Assembly: GCF_024436055.1 (NCBI RefSeq)
Contig: NZ_JANFNH010000030.1
Coordinates: 1-64,000, forward strand
Direction of reading: 5' to 3'
Length of the DNA: 64,000 nucleotides
DNA from: Streptantibioticus rubrisoli
GTDB lineage: Bacteria; Actinomycetota; Actinomycetes; Streptomycetales; Streptomycetaceae
Part shown: piece after piece, positions 19,722-28,180 of the stretch
How positions within the stretch are numbered: the first letter of the stretch is position 1
Layout: each line of letters starts with the position of its first letter
The notes under the pieces: model-generated
The model's database searches: none
Told to the model about the DNA's origin: nothing
The model's input: the letters and a program-made list of their open reading frames with translations, nothing else
Made by a program: the position numbers and the translations under genes

Positions 19722-20360
19722 CTACCCCCGTACCACCCGCGAGCAGTTGGCCCTGCACCGTTCCACCCGCTCCGCGTTACCCCGCTCGCTCCCGGCGATG
19801 AACGCCAACGCCTGATCCCGCGTGCGCCCACCGCGCACATGCCTGCGCAGCAACCGCTCCTCGCGCACCCCGCGAGGAGTGTCCACGTACCACAGCGCGT
19901 CCAGCAGCCCACGCACCTCACGCCAGCCGTCGCCGTCGTCCGCGAGGTAGTTGCCCTCGGTGATCACCAGCCGGACCGTCGGCGGCACCACCAGACCGGC
20001 CGCCACCGGCTCCTCCAGCCGACGGTCAAAATCGGGTACGTAGACCGGATGTTCCGGCACGCTCCGCAGCCGCCGCAGCAGGTGCACATAGCCATGGACA
20101 TCAAAGGTGTCCGCGGCCCCCTTGCGGTCGCGCCGTCCCAGCAGATCCAACTGCGCGGTGGACAGATGGAACCCATCCATCGGGACATACCCCACCGAAT
20201 CCGCACCCAGTCGTTGTCCGACGCCCCGCACCAGCCGTCGGGCCAGCGTCGACTTGCCCGCCGCCGGCGCACCCGCCAGCCCCAACAGCACCCTGCGGCC
20301 TGCGATGCTGGGCACCAGAGCCACCGCCGCGTCGATCAAGCTGTCAGAAACGGTCGACAT
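19722..20360 (-). CDS. P-loop nucleoside/pantothenate-type kinase
   Basis: 212-residue kinase with Walker A GAPAAGKST (about residues 30-38), the acceptor/lid motif VPMDGFHLS typical of the uridine/pantothenate kinase group, and Walker B-like VRLVITEGNYL. The late segment RDQALAFIAGSERGNAERV is conserved in 'nucleoside/nucleotide kinase family' proteins. Substrate unclear (uridine, ribosylnicotinamide or fructose-type). Between it and the HAD gene lies about 90 bp of G-rich intergenic DNA with no gene. Confidence 0.82.
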   Translation of the reverse strand: MSTVSDSLIDAAVALVPSIAGRRVLLGLAGAPAAGKSTLARRLVRGVGQRLGADSVGYVPMDGFHLSTAQLDLLGRRDRKGAADTFDVHGYVHLLRRLRSVPEHPVYVPDFDRRLEEPVAAGLVVPPTVRLVITEGNYLADDGDGWREVRGLLDALWYVDTPRGVREERLLRRHVRGGRTRDQALAFIAGSERGNAERVERCRANCSRVVRG

Positions 20361-20412
20361 GGCGTAACCCTACGCAACGGTAACCACCACGTGAACCACT
20401 GAGGAGCGTCCG

Positions 20413-21081
20413 GTGACCGAGACCAAGAGCCCGCCGCTAACGCCGGAACTCTACGCATACGTACGGGAGCACAACCCGCCGCTCGACCCGGTCCAGCGCG
20501 AACTGGTCGACATTACCCACACCCGGTTCGCGGAATCCGCCGGACTGCAGATCGCCCAGGAACAAGGTCCGCTGCTGAGCTTCCTGGTACGGCTGATCGG
20601 CGCCCGGCAGATCGTGGAGGTCGGCACCTTCACCGGCTTCTCGACGCTGTCGATGGCCCGGGCGCTGCCCGAGGACGGCCGGATCATCGCCTGTGACATC
20701 TCCGAGGAGTGGACCTCCGTGGGCCGCGAGGCCTGGGCCAAGGCGGGCGTCGCGGACCGCATCGACCTGCGGATCGCCCCCGCGCTGGACACGCTGCGCG
20801 CGCTGCCGGACGACGAGCCGTGGATCGACCTGTCGTTCCTCGACGCCGACAAGGGCAACTACCCGCTGTACTGGGAGGAGTTGGTGCGCCGCACCCGGCC
20901 CGGCGGCCTGCTGGTGGTGGACAACACGCTGATGCACGGCGGGGTGACCGACCCGAACGCCACGGGCTCCCCGGCCGCCATCCGGGCCTTCAACGACCTG
21001 GTACTGGCCGACGAACGCGTCGAGGCGGTACTGCTCACTGTTGCGGACGGAGTGACGTTGGCCCGGAGGGTCGACGCCTGA
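20413..21081 (+). CDS. Class I SAM-dependent O-methyltransferase
   Basis: 222-residue methyltransferase of the caffeoyl-CoA/catechol O-methyltransferase type. SAM motif I is VEVGTFTGFSTLSMA; further motifs are GRIIACDISEEW, FLDADKGNYPLYWE (metal-binding aspartate) and GGLLVVDNTLMHG. GTG at 20413 with GAGGAGC upstream. Its 3' end overlaps the convergent DUF4383 gene by 47 bp. Small-molecule catechol substrate likely, not predictable further. Confidence 0.9.
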   Translation: MTETKSPPLTPELYAYVREHNPPLDPVQRELVDITHTRFAESAGLQIAQEQGPLLSFLVRLIGARQIVEVGTFTGFSTLSMARALPEDGRIIACDISEEWTSVGREAWAKAGVADRIDLRIAPALDTLRALPDDEPWIDLSFLDADKGNYPLYWEELVRRTRPGGLLVVDNTLMHGGVTDPNATGSPAAIRAFNDLVLADERVEAVLLTVADGVTLARRVDA

Positions 21082-21574
21082 CCTCCCGGCGCGCCGCCTC
21101 CTCACGGGCGGCGCGCTCCGGGTTGCGCTGCTTCCAGTACGGGTTGTCGTGTGGCAGGTGGCTGTGCACCCGCCCGTACATCCCGAACGTCATCAGCACC
21201 AGCCCGAAGACAAAGCTGAACAGCACGTTCGGCATGCGGAACGCCAGGAAGTTGGCGTTGGTGTCCAGCAGAGCGAGGTTCACGAAGCCGCTGAGCACGA
21301 ACAGCACGCCGAGCACCATGTTGAGCGTGGACGCGAAGTTGCGGCCGATGACCATCCCCACGAACAGCAGCGCCCCGATCACGATGGACAGCACACTGAG
21401 CGCGCCGTTCGAGCTCAGCCCCGCGACCCGCTGGCCGTGCAGCGAGAAGAACCCCACGTGGTTGAGCAGCCCCAGAATCCCGAAGGCCACCAGCACGAGG
21501 CCCATCAGCCCCGCACCGACCCGGTACACCTGGCTGAGTCGGTGGTCCACCGGCAGATGTTCGTCCAGTTTCAT
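21035..21574 (-). CDS. DUF4383 membrane protein
   Basis: 179-residue protein with four hydrophobic helices (GAGLMGLVLVAFGILGLL, LSIVIGALLFVGMVIG, MVLGVLFVLSGFVNLALL, VLFSFVFGLVLMTFGMYG). DUF4383 pattern is typical of actinobacteria. ATG at 21574 (MKLDEHLPVDHRLSQVYR) has GGAGCC upstream. Basic C-terminal tail. Function unknown. Confidence 0.85.
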   Translation of the reverse strand: MKLDEHLPVDHRLSQVYRVGAGLMGLVLVAFGILGLLNHVGFFSLHGQRVAGLSSNGALSVLSIVIGALLFVGMVIGRNFASTLNMVLGVLFVLSGFVNLALLDTNANFLAFRMPNVLFSFVFGLVLMTFGMYGRVHSHLPHDNPYWKQRNPERAAREEAARREVRRRPSGPTSLRPQQ

Positions 21575-21680
21575 GGCCCGGCTCCTTGGAGGATACGGTT
21601 GCCAGCTGCGCTTGCCCGGTTTCCCGGCTTCGCATTCGCGCCGGTTTCCAGCATCCGCCCATCCGGCCGGTGCGGCCAGC

Positions 21681-21899
21681 TCAGCCGCAGCAGCCGCCTC
21701 CGCAGCAGCCGCCACCCCCGCCACCGGGCGGCGTGGCAGCGGCGGCACCGGCGGTACCGGTCACGGCGACGGTGGAGAGCAGCTTGACGGTGTCCTTATG
21801 CCCGTCCGGGCAGCTCGCGGGCGCGGAGGACTCGGCCATCGGCCGGTTCAGCTCGAACGTGGTGCCACAGGCACGGCAGCGGTACTCATAACGAGGCAT
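21681..21899 (-). CDS. FmdB family zinc-ribbon protein
   Basis: 72-residue FmdB-like protein with ribbon ligands C8-x2-C11 and C30/H34 (YEYRCRACG, SCPDGH). The tail is an unusual run of glycines and cysteines (GGGGGGCCGGGCCG). Such tails recur in Streptomyces FmdB proteins. Probable regulatory or metal-binding role. Confidence 0.85.
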   Translation of the reverse strand: MPRYEYRCRACGTTFELNRPMAESSAPASCPDGHKDTVKLLSTVAVTGTAGAAAATPPGGGGGGCCGGGCCG

Positions 21900-21941
21900 G
21901 CCCGCAGGATAATCGGGCGGCCGGGCGGGAAGAACCGTCGT

Positions 21942-23186
21942 TCAGCGGGGACGGGCCCGCTCTTCGCGGATGTTGGCGACGACGCGCTCGGCCGTCTGCC
22001 GGACCGCCGCCATCTCGGTGAGAAAGGCCCAGTAGTCCGGATGCCGCCCGGTGAGCGCGTCGACCGCGCGGTCCACCCGCCCCACCGCCTCGTCCAGCGG
22101 CCGGGCGTGCCGGGGCTCGGGCGTCGTACGACCCTGCATCGCCAGCCGCTGCGCGTCCCGCAGCGCGAACCGCGTCCGGTCGATCTCCGCCCGGGGGTCC
22201 CGGCTGACCTCGTTGAGCCGCCGCAGCCGGTCACCGGCCGCGGCGACCGCCGCGTCGGACTCGCCCAGCAGGTCCCGTAGCGCGCTCAGCGCGGCGGTCG
22301 CCTCCGGCCACCGCTGCTCGCTGCGCGCGGCCTGCGCCTCGGCCAGCTTCCGCTCGGCCCGGGCGACCGCGTCCGCCGCCTGGTCGGGCACCCGCTGCAG
22401 GTCCTGCCAGCAGGCGGCGCTGAACCTGCGGCGCAGCTCGCTCAGCGTGGGCCCGACCTGCTCGGCCCGGGTGGCCAGCGCCTGCGCCCGGGTACGCAGG
22501 GAGACCAGCCGCTTGTCGATCTCCGCCGCGCGCTGCGGCAACCGCTCCGCCTCGGCACGGATCTCCTCGGCGGCGCGCCGGGTCTCGTCGGCCCGCCGGA
22601 TGGTCTCCGGCACGCCGTGCGCCGCCGCGCCCTGGTTGAGCTTGGTCAACTCCGGCCCCAGCGCGGCCAGTCGGGCGGCGAGGTCGTCCGCGGCCAGGCC
22701 CGAGGCGCGCACCGCGTCCAGCGCGTTGGTCGCCGCCAGCAGCGACTGCCGGGCCCGCTCCACGGCGGGCGCGAGCCGGGCCAGCTCGTTCTCCGCGCGG
22801 GTCAGCATGCCGCTCAGGCCGCGCGCGAACCGTTCCAGCTCGGCGCGGGTCTTCAGGATGTCGTCCCTGGCCAGCGTGAACGCGTTGCGCGCCCGGGTCG
22901 CGGTGGCCAGGTCGAGGTCGACGGCGTCCAGGTCGTGCGCGTCGACCGCCGCGATGTACCCGCTGCTGACCTGGTCGATCCGGTGTCCCAGCGACTCGAA
23001 GTCGGCGGCGGCCTTGCGCCCGGCCGGGGTGTGGTCGACCGCGGTGATCGTCTCGATGGCGAGGCGCAGCTCGCGCTGGGCGGTGTCCAGCTCGTAGAAC
23101 GCCTCGGCCGCGGCCTCCTTGGCCGCCTGCGCCTCGGCGCGATGGTTGTCCTCCCCGCGCCGCCACCACGAACGTGCCGTCGTCAC
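21942..23186 (-). CDS. Long alpha-helical/coiled-coil protein, function unknown
   Basis: 414 residues, nearly all alanine/arginine/glutamate-rich helix with heptad patterns and almost no glycine or proline. No enzymatic motif. No signal peptide. It resembles hypothetical coiled-coil proteins that flank ter clusters in Streptomyces. GTG start at 23186. It could be a structural or phage-shock-like stress factor; that is only a guess from composition. Confidence 0.65.
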   Translation of the reverse strand: MTTARSWWRRGEDNHRAEAQAAKEAAAEAFYELDTAQRELRLAIETITAVDHTPAGRKAAADFESLGHRIDQVSSGYIAAVDAHDLDAVDLDLATATRARNAFTLARDDILKTRAELERFARGLSGMLTRAENELARLAPAVERARQSLLAATNALDAVRASGLAADDLAARLAALGPELTKLNQGAAAHGVPETIRRADETRRAAEEIRAEAERLPQRAAEIDKRLVSLRTRAQALATRAEQVGPTLSELRRRFSAACWQDLQRVPDQAADAVARAERKLAEAQAARSEQRWPEATAALSALRDLLGESDAAVAAAGDRLRRLNEVSRDPRAEIDRTRFALRDAQRLAMQGRTTPEPRHARPLDEAVGRVDRAVDALTGRHPDYWAFLTEMAAVRQTAERVVANIREERARPR

Positions 23187-23257
23187 ATCCCTCTCCCGCT
23201 GGTCCGGCCGGGCTCATCCTCCCACTCGGAACCGGCGGACACAGCGCCCGGGGCGGC

Positions 23258-23700
23258 TCAGCTCGTGCCGCTCACCACGACGGGGCAGTTGCCGCTGTGC
23301 GCGGTGACGACGTGCCCGCTGTGCGCGGTGACGACGTGCCCGCTGTGCGCGGTGACCACGTGGCCGCTGCGCGTCTCCCGCGGCATGTCGACGCGGGTGC
23401 GGCCGTTGCCGGTCTCGGCGGTCACCTTGTAGGGGGCGCAGGGCAGGTCGACGGTGCCCGAGCCGTTGCGCGAGACGCCGTCCACCCGGTCGGGGACGGT
23501 GGTGAGGCCCATCCGCCCCTGCGGGGCCTTCGGGGCGGGGCCTTCAGGCCGGTCCCGGTGATCTGACCGTTGCCGCTGCTCAGGGCGAGGCCGCCGGTGG
23601 CGTCGGCGACGGAGACCATGCCGTTGCCACTGCTGATCTTCAGCGGGGCAGCCGAAGCTGGAGGCCTCCACGGCCCCGTCGTTGTCGTCGATGATCAGCG
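23258..23700 (-). pseudogene. Broken DUF4097 (adhesin-like beta-repeat) gene
   Basis: Pieces of a DUF4097-type beta-solenoid protein lie in two frames. One carries VPDRVDGVSRNGSGTVDL, YKVTAETGNGRTRVDMPRE and three copies of GHVVTAHS. The other carries MVSVADATGGLALSSGNGQI. A frameshift near 23530-23620 splits them. The 3' end also contains the 24-bp tandem repeat. Not translatable as one protein. Confidence 0.55.
23292..23363 (-). repeat. Three tandem 24-bp units
   Basis: Three head-to-tail units starting at 23292, 23316 and 23340; the first two are identical, the third differs at the end. They encode the repeated GHVVTAHS in the broken DUF4097 gene. A partial fourth unit follows. Confidence 0.85.
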
Positions 23701-23856
23701 CCTTCCCACCCAGCGCGAAGACCCGACGCCTGGTCCCGCCGCCACTCGACGCGCCGCCCCGCCCCACAACCCCGGGTGGGGTTTCCCCCGCCCCCGGATT
23801 TGTCGACCAGGGCCCCGCACAGGGTAACCTGTCCATCCCGCGCCCTTGAGGCGCGA

Positions 23857-23931
23857 GGGCGCATAGCTCAGCGGTAGAGCGCTGCTCTTACAAAGCAGAT
23901 GTCGGCGGTTCGAATCCGTCTGTGCCCACCA
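23857..23931 (+). tRNA. tRNA-Val (anticodon UAC), AICE integration target
   Basis: 75-nt cloverleaf. Acceptor GGGCGCA pairs with TGTGCCC, the anticodon stem-loop is CTGCT-CTTACAA-AGCAG (anticodon TAC) and the T-arm is GGCGG-TTCGAAT-CCGTC. CCA is encoded (23929-23931). From 23887 the gene is also the attL core of element 1, so the 3' part, including CCA, is supplied by the element. Confidence 0.95.
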
Positions 23932-23933
23932 GC
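23887..23933 (+). other. attL of AICE element 1 (core repeat 1)
   Basis: 47 bp identical to 45813-45859 and, over its first 43 bp, to 58584-58626. It starts in the anticodon loop and runs through the tRNA 3' end. Confidence 0.95.
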
Positions 23934-23936
23934 CAA

Positions 23937-23969
23937 AACGCCCCCGCAGCTCAGCGCTGCGGGGGCGTT
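23937..23969. terminator. Bidirectional terminator between tRNA-Val and int1
   Basis: 14-bp perfect arms (23937-23950, 23956-23969) with five-base loop TCAGC. It can end both the tRNA transcript and the convergent int/xis operon. Confidence 0.85.
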
Positions 23970-23993
23970 GACGGTAGGACTTGACGGCAACCG
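23969..23993 (+). promoter_or_regulatory. Integrase arm-type sites, left end of element 1
   Basis: Direct repeats TGACGGTAG (23969) and TGACGGCAAC (23982), 13 bp apart, starting 36 bp after the core. The same motif and spacing recur at the right end (45695, 45708). Interpreted as binding sites for the N-terminal domain of Int1. Confidence 0.6.
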
Positions 23994-23995
23994 GG

Positions 23996-25141
23996 TCAGT
24001 CGGTGCGCCGCCGCCGCTTGAGCAGCCTGTCCATATGGCCCATCGCTTCACGGCGGTTGCTGTCCGACACGTGGGTGTAGATGTTCATGGTCACCGCGAT
24101 CTGCGAGTGCCCGAGGATCTCCATCACCACCCGTGGCGGTACTCCTGCCGCGAACAGAAGCGTCGCGCATCCGTGCCGTGTGTCGTGCAGTCGGATCCTC
24201 GGGAGGCCGGACGCGTCCGTGATCCGCTCGAAAGATCGACTGATGTTCCGCGGCTCGACAGGGCGACCGGTCCGCGTCGTGAAGACGTAGCCGCCCTCCT
24301 GCCATCGACTGTCGGCGAGGGTCCGCTGCTCGTGTTGGCGGAGACGCTGCCAGCGCAGGGGAGCAATGCACATGAGAGGCAGCGGGATGGAGCGGGTACG
24401 CCGGTTCTTCGTGTTGTCCTCGTACAACTCCTTCTGTACGCGTTGGAGTTGATTCCGAACGGTCAACGTCCGGCGCTCCAGGTCGATATCGGTCCAGCGC
24501 AAGCCGAGAATCTCACCGCGCCGCATGCCAAGGGCGACGGCCAGCACAAATGCCGTGTAAAGAGGATCTGCCCGTGCTGCCTCCAGGAACGTCAGAGTCT
24601 CGTCCAAAGTCCACGGCTTGAGTTCGCGCGGCTGCACGCGGGGCGCTGGCACCAACTGCACGACATTGCGGTTGATCAGTTCCTCCCGGCACGCGGCTGA
24701 AAGGGCGCTTCTCAGAACTCGGTGTGATTCCTTCGCTGTTGCTGGCGACGCCTGCGCGGACACGGACGTGATCATTCGCCGCACGTCCGGAACACCCAGC
24801 GACTCAAGGCGCTTCGCCCCCAGCAAGGGGACGAGGTAACGGCGAACGTGCGTCTCGTACTTCGCGTACGTGGTCTTCTTACGCTCTGGCCTGACGAACT
24901 CCTCAAGCCAGTAGGGGAGCCACTCGGAGAGCTTCGCTGAACGGGTAGGGGTGGGGATCCCCTGCCGGTCGCGCCTGACCAACTCCTGGCGCTTCGTGTC
25001 GCATTCATCCCAGGTGGCGCCGTAGACGGTCTTACGCTTACGGGTGCCATCGGGCTGGGGGACGTAGACGCGAGCTTCGTACCGGCCGTCCTTGCGCAGC
25101 CAGATGCTTCCTGAGCCGTTGGGGTTCTTCCTACGGGCCAT
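23996..25141 (-). CDS. int: AICE tyrosine integrase 1
   Basis: 381 residues. N-terminal arm-binding domain of the AP2-like type (GSGSIWLRKDGRYEARVYV), central SAM-like core-binding domain (KTTYAKYETHVRRYLVP), C-terminal catalytic domain. Catalytic residues are visible: Arg in ALGMRRGEILGLRW, His-x-x-Arg in LHDTRHGCATLL, His in ILGHSQIAVT and the nucleophile Tyr in NIYTHVSD. Faces the tRNA, as in other AICEs. Start ATG overlaps the xis stop (TGATG), so translation is coupled. Closely related to Int2 at 45939 by eye. Confidence 0.95.
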   Translation of the reverse strand: MARRKNPNGSGSIWLRKDGRYEARVYVPQPDGTRKRKTVYGATWDECDTKRQELVRRDRQGIPTPTRSAKLSEWLPYWLEEFVRPERKKTTYAKYETHVRRYLVPLLGAKRLESLGVPDVRRMITSVSAQASPATAKESHRVLRSALSAACREELINRNVVQLVPAPRVQPRELKPWTLDETLTFLEAARADPLYTAFVLAVALGMRRGEILGLRWTDIDLERRTLTVRNQLQRVQKELYEDNTKNRRTRSIPLPLMCIAPLRWQRLRQHEQRTLADSRWQEGGYVFTTRTGRPVEPRNISRSFERITDASGLPRIRLHDTRHGCATLLFAAGVPPRVVMEILGHSQIAVTMNIYTHVSDSNRREAMGHMDRLLKRRRRTD

Positions 25142-25326
25142 CAGGCGGCGTTCTCCTCAATCTGCTTGTCGCGGTAGGCCCGCAGGCTCTCGGGGGCGAT
25201 GCGGCGGCATCGGCGGACTTTGAAGCTTTCGAGTTCACGGGAACGAATGAGGTCGTAGACGGTGCTGCGGCTGAGGCGCAGCGCGGCCATTACCTCTGGA
25301 ACGGTCAGTCCTTCGGGTACGGACAT
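25141..25326 (-). CDS. xis: Excisionase (MerR/AlpA-like HTH)
   Basis: 61-residue winged HTH of the excisionase class (LTVPEVMAALRLSRSTVYDL, IRSRELESFKVRRCRRI). Recombination directionality factor for Int1. ATG 25326 preceded by GAAGGGACG. Overlaps int by 1 bp. Confidence 0.92.
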   Translation of the reverse strand: MSVPEGLTVPEVMAALRLSRSTVYDLIRSRELESFKVRRCRRIAPESLRAYRDKQIEENAA

Positions 25327-25457
25327 GGGCGTCCCTTCACGGGCGGTGTGGGTAGGTAAGAGCGCGCATGGCGGGGGCTTCGTCGTGGTTCGCAGGGAGG
25401 GGCCCGCCGCAGCCGGGCGGCCTGGCACAGACGACGCTGTACGGGCCCCTGCCGGGG

Positions 25458-25708
25458 ATCCGCAACATCCGCCACGCCGCAACATTGCTGGTCAGCGGCT
25501 TGAATCTGTGGCGGATAGCGGTTCTGTTGCGGATAGGTGCCGCCTCGCGTGTGCGGGGCGGCACCGGCGCCGATTGGCTGGTCAGCCAGCCACACGCAGG
25601 GGTCGTGTGGCGGCTTCCGGCTGCGTGTGGCGGATGCCCGGGAGGGGATCCGCCACACTTTCACCCCCGCTGACCTGCGGTGTGGCGGCTGTTGCGGCTG
25701 TTGCGGAT
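25458..25708. repeat. Iteron-like cluster TGTKGCGGMT, candidate replication origin
   Basis: At least ten copies of TG(T)(G/T)GCGG(A/C)T in both orientations: 25458, 25467 and 25476 (minus), 25507, 25525, 25606, 25626, 25648 (minus), 25681, 25690 and 25699. The last three are head-to-tail with 9-bp period. The region spans the gap between xis and the DUF3631 gene and that gene's last codons. Placement beside the replication genes suggests oriV. Confidence 0.55.
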
Positions 25709-26835
25709 TCTCCGGGGGGAGGGGGACAGTAGCGGGCCCACGCGTCGGTGAGGTCTTCGGCGTAGTAGCCCTTCGGTGTGCCGGAGGCGGTGCGGATCCC
25801 GCGGGGCCGGATCGGCTTGTTGGCCGGTGTGACGTACTGGCCGAGCAGCTTGGCCAGGGTGCGGGAGTTGATGGGCTTGTCGTCGAGGTCGCCCCACGGC
25901 GCATCGTCCATGCCCAAAAGGCATTCGATGATGACGGCGGTGGGCACCCGGTCGGCTCCGCAGAAGACCTTGTCGCGCAGGTCGGTCAGCAGCCTGACCC
26001 CGAGCGATGCCTGTTCGTTGTCCTGCTCCGCCCGGATCAGTTCGAGGCAGGCGGCGCGGGCCCGCTCCGGCCAGTGCCCTCCGGCGGCGTCAGCCACGGC
26101 GAGCAGGGGTTCCCACACGTCGGCGGGGCGGTCGTTGACGCCTTCGGGCATCTCCGGCCAGGCGTCGGCGATGTCGTCGCGGACGGTGTCGGCCCACTTG
26201 GCGAGTCGATCGCGCAGGGCGTTGCCCTGCCTCTCGTGGACGCGGCGGCGGTAGGACTCCACCTTCTCGTTCGGGGCGCGCTTGCGCATGCGGATGATCA
26301 CCGAGCGGGACAGGATCGTGTCCGGCAGCGAGCCGAGCCCGGCCATGCCCACGGCACAGAAGGAATCGAAGAACCCTGCGGTCTGGTTCGAGCCGTCCCC
26401 GACGCACCGCAGCGACTTGCCGCCGCGCCGGTAGCCGGAGTTGAGGAAGCCGCGCACGGCCTCGTCGCCTCCGGCCTTTGGACCGAAGACGGTGTCGATC
26501 TCGTCGAAGAGGAGGGTCGGGGGCCCCTCGGGGGCGTCAACGAGCCGGAACAGCCCATTGGCGGATGCGTTGACCGTGGTCACGGCACGTGGGGTGAGGG
26601 TCTCGATGATCTCCAGGGCGCGGGACTTGCCCGAGCCCGGTTCGGGGGAGAGGAAGGCGATGCGTGCGGTGCCGTCGAACGCGTCCATGAGGTGTGCGTG
26701 GGCGTCCCACAAGGTGACGGCGACGTACGCGGCCTCTCGCGGAAAGATGTTGAAGCGCCGGTGGAACGCTTCGACTTCGTCCAGCAGTGCTGCGCCGTCG
26801 ATGGCTGGTGCTGTGGGCGGGGTGTTGCTGGTCAT
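25582..26835 (-). CDS. DUF3631 P-loop ATPase, replication helicase candidate
   Basis: 417 residues. Walker A is LSPEPGSGKSRALEI, Walker B LLFDEIDTVFG, with a sensor region SRSVIIRMRKRAPNE. DUF3631 domains are usually fused to or encoded near primases in actinobacterial plasmids and phages and act as the replicative ATPase. ATG 26835 has GAACGC upstream and overlaps the previous gene's TGA (ATGA). With the downstream iterons and the Prim-Pol gene it makes a Prim-Pol-type AICE replication module. The low-complexity Ala/Thr tail is encoded by part of the iteron DNA. Confidence 0.82.
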   Translation of the reverse strand: MTSNTPPTAPAIDGAALLDEVEAFHRRFNIFPREAAYVAVTLWDAHAHLMDAFDGTARIAFLSPEPGSGKSRALEIIETLTPRAVTTVNASANGLFRLVDAPEGPPTLLFDEIDTVFGPKAGGDEAVRGFLNSGYRRGGKSLRCVGDGSNQTAGFFDSFCAVGMAGLGSLPDTILSRSVIIRMRKRAPNEKVESYRRRVHERQGNALRDRLAKWADTVRDDIADAWPEMPEGVNDRPADVWEPLLAVADAAGGHWPERARAACLELIRAEQDNEQASLGVRLLTDLRDKVFCGADRVPTAVIIECLLGMDDAPWGDLDDKPINSRTLAKLLGQYVTPANKPIRPRGIRTASGTPKGYYAEDLTDAWARYCPPPPGESATAATAATPQVSGGESVADPLPGIRHTQPEAATRPLRVAG

Positions 26836-27185
26836 GCGGCGTTCCTGCTTTCGGTGGTGCGGAGCGGGCATGCGTCGCGGTGGCCGTCGTGGTCTTCGAC
26901 CAGCTGGAGCACGTCGGTGCGGCCGGTGGCGGTGCGGTACCGGCCGCACTGGCACCACGAGGTAGCCGACGGGATCGCGCGCCAGTCGGGTGGTGCGGTG
27001 ACGTGCAGCCAGGCGACCGGGGCGCGTCCGTCGCCGGGCGGGGCCGAGACGGGCGGCTGCGGTCGGGGGCGAAAAGATGAAAGGACGCCCTTACGGGCGG
27101 CCTTTTTCTGGCCGCGCAGCGGAGCCGATCTGGCGGTGTGGTCGGCGTGGTTGGGTGCCTGCGGGCTGGTGAGGCGCCGGGTCAT
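26832..27185 (-). CDS. Small putative zinc-binding replication-associated protein
   Basis: 117 residues, basic N-terminal half, and a C-terminal cluster of possible metal ligands (WCQCGRYRT, EDHDGHRDACPL). Sits between Prim-Pol and DUF3631 with 4-bp overlaps on both sides, so all three are co-translated. No family recognised. Probably a DNA-binding accessory of the replication module. Confidence 0.6.
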   Translation of the reverse strand: MTRRLTSPQAPNHADHTARSAPLRGQKKAARKGVLSSFRPRPQPPVSAPPGDGRAPVAWLHVTAPPDWRAIPSATSWCQCGRYRTATGRTDVLQLVEDHDGHRDACPLRTTESRNAA

Positions 27186-28096
27186 TGGGAGCCCCGGACA
27201 CCGGCGTTGAGCCCATTGGCCACGGCTCGTTGGGCGTATGCCTCGGGTACGCCGACGGCGACGGCGGCGTTGATGATCTGCTGGGCGATGCCGTCCAGGT
27301 CGCACGGTCCAGGGCAGTGGGTGTGCTGGGCTGCCAGGAAGCGGGCCACCCCGAACGCCTGGGATCCGGCGCCGGATTGGGTGTGGCTGCTTACCTTGGC
27401 CAGCCCGCGTGCCAGGCCGGTGTGGATGTAGGCCTCGGTGTGGCGGCACCCGGTGGCCACGGTCCGGTCCCAGGTGGCGCGCGCTAGGGACGAAGAGGCC
27501 ACCGGCCCGCGGGCGGGGGTGGCCTCTTCTTTCACGATCAGCGCGCGGACAGCGGATGGCAGGTCCACGATGGTGCCCGTGCCGTGCCCGAGCCAGCGGG
27601 CGTAGTTCATGCGCGACTTGATGTCGACCCCGGGTCGGACCGAGTTGGCCGACGGCATGGTGCCTCGGTAGATCCAGTGTTCCCCGCGGGTTGTCTGGAC
27701 AGTGTGGGTGGGCGGCAGGGTCTGGCGGGCCCAGGCAACGGCCTCGGGGTCGTCCAGGTCCACCACGGTCAGCCCGGCTCCGGCGGGGTGGTAGGCCACG
27801 GCGGCGGCCTGCCGCCAGGCCCGAGCCCACGCGCGGGAGGTGATCACATGGGTGTCGGTGGTGGCCGCTGCCCAGGCGTGGCACACGTCAGGGCAGCGGC
27901 AGGTGCCAGCGTTCTTCATGTTGGGCCGCCCGCCGCACGCACACCCCGCGCAGGCGCGGCAGTTGCCGAACGGCCCCTTCCCTTCCCGCAAGGGCAGCAC
28001 CGGCACATTGGCCGCTGCCAGTTCCAGCGCGGTCTGAAGGTGGCCGGTGCCTGGATCCATGCCGCGCGCCAGCGCGGAGGAATGGTCGGGTGTCAT
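27182..28096 (-). CDS. Bifunctional DNA primase/polymerase (Prim-Pol)
   Basis: 304 residues of the archaeo-eukaryotic primase type used by one class of AICEs. An N-terminal cysteine cluster (NCRACAGCACGGRP, GTCRCPDVCHAW) likely binds zinc. The metal motif is in LTVVDLDDPEAVAW and a conserved basic/aromatic strand in GEHWIYRGTMPSA; PGVDIKSRMNYARWLG is characteristic. Expected to synthesise primers for extrachromosomal replication after excision. An intercistronic hairpin lies just upstream (28118-28175). Confidence 0.85.
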   Translation of the reverse strand: MTPDHSSALARGMDPGTGHLQTALELAAANVPVLPLREGKGPFGNCRACAGCACGGRPNMKNAGTCRCPDVCHAWAAATTDTHVITSRAWARAWRQAAAVAYHPAGAGLTVVDLDDPEAVAWARQTLPPTHTVQTTRGEHWIYRGTMPSANSVRPGVDIKSRMNYARWLGHGTGTIVDLPSAVRALIVKEEATPARGPVASSSLARATWDRTVATGCRHTEAYIHTGLARGLAKVSSHTQSGAGSQAFGVARFLAAQHTHCPGPCDLDGIAQQIINAAVAVGVPEAYAQRAVANGLNAGVRGSQ

Positions 28097-28117
28097 GCTG
28101 GGGGTGCTCCTGTTCTG

Positions 28118-28175
28118 TCGAAGGGACGGAGAGCCGGGGCGGTCGCGGTCTTTGGCGAGAGGCGACCGCCCCGGG
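28118..28175. repeat. Intercistronic hairpin repeat, copy 1
   Basis: Nearly identical to 36419-36478. Both begin TCGAAGGGACG and carry arms CCGGGGCGGTCG / CGACCGCCCCGG (12 bp) around a loop containing CGGTCTTTGGCGAGAG. It lies between ssb and the Prim-Pol gene. It may attenuate transcription or protect mRNA ends. Confidence 0.8.
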
Positions 28176-28180
28176 CGGCG

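Noticed and set aside
23292-23363. CRISPR array
   Set aside because: The 24-bp units are contiguous with no spacers and encode a repeated peptide.
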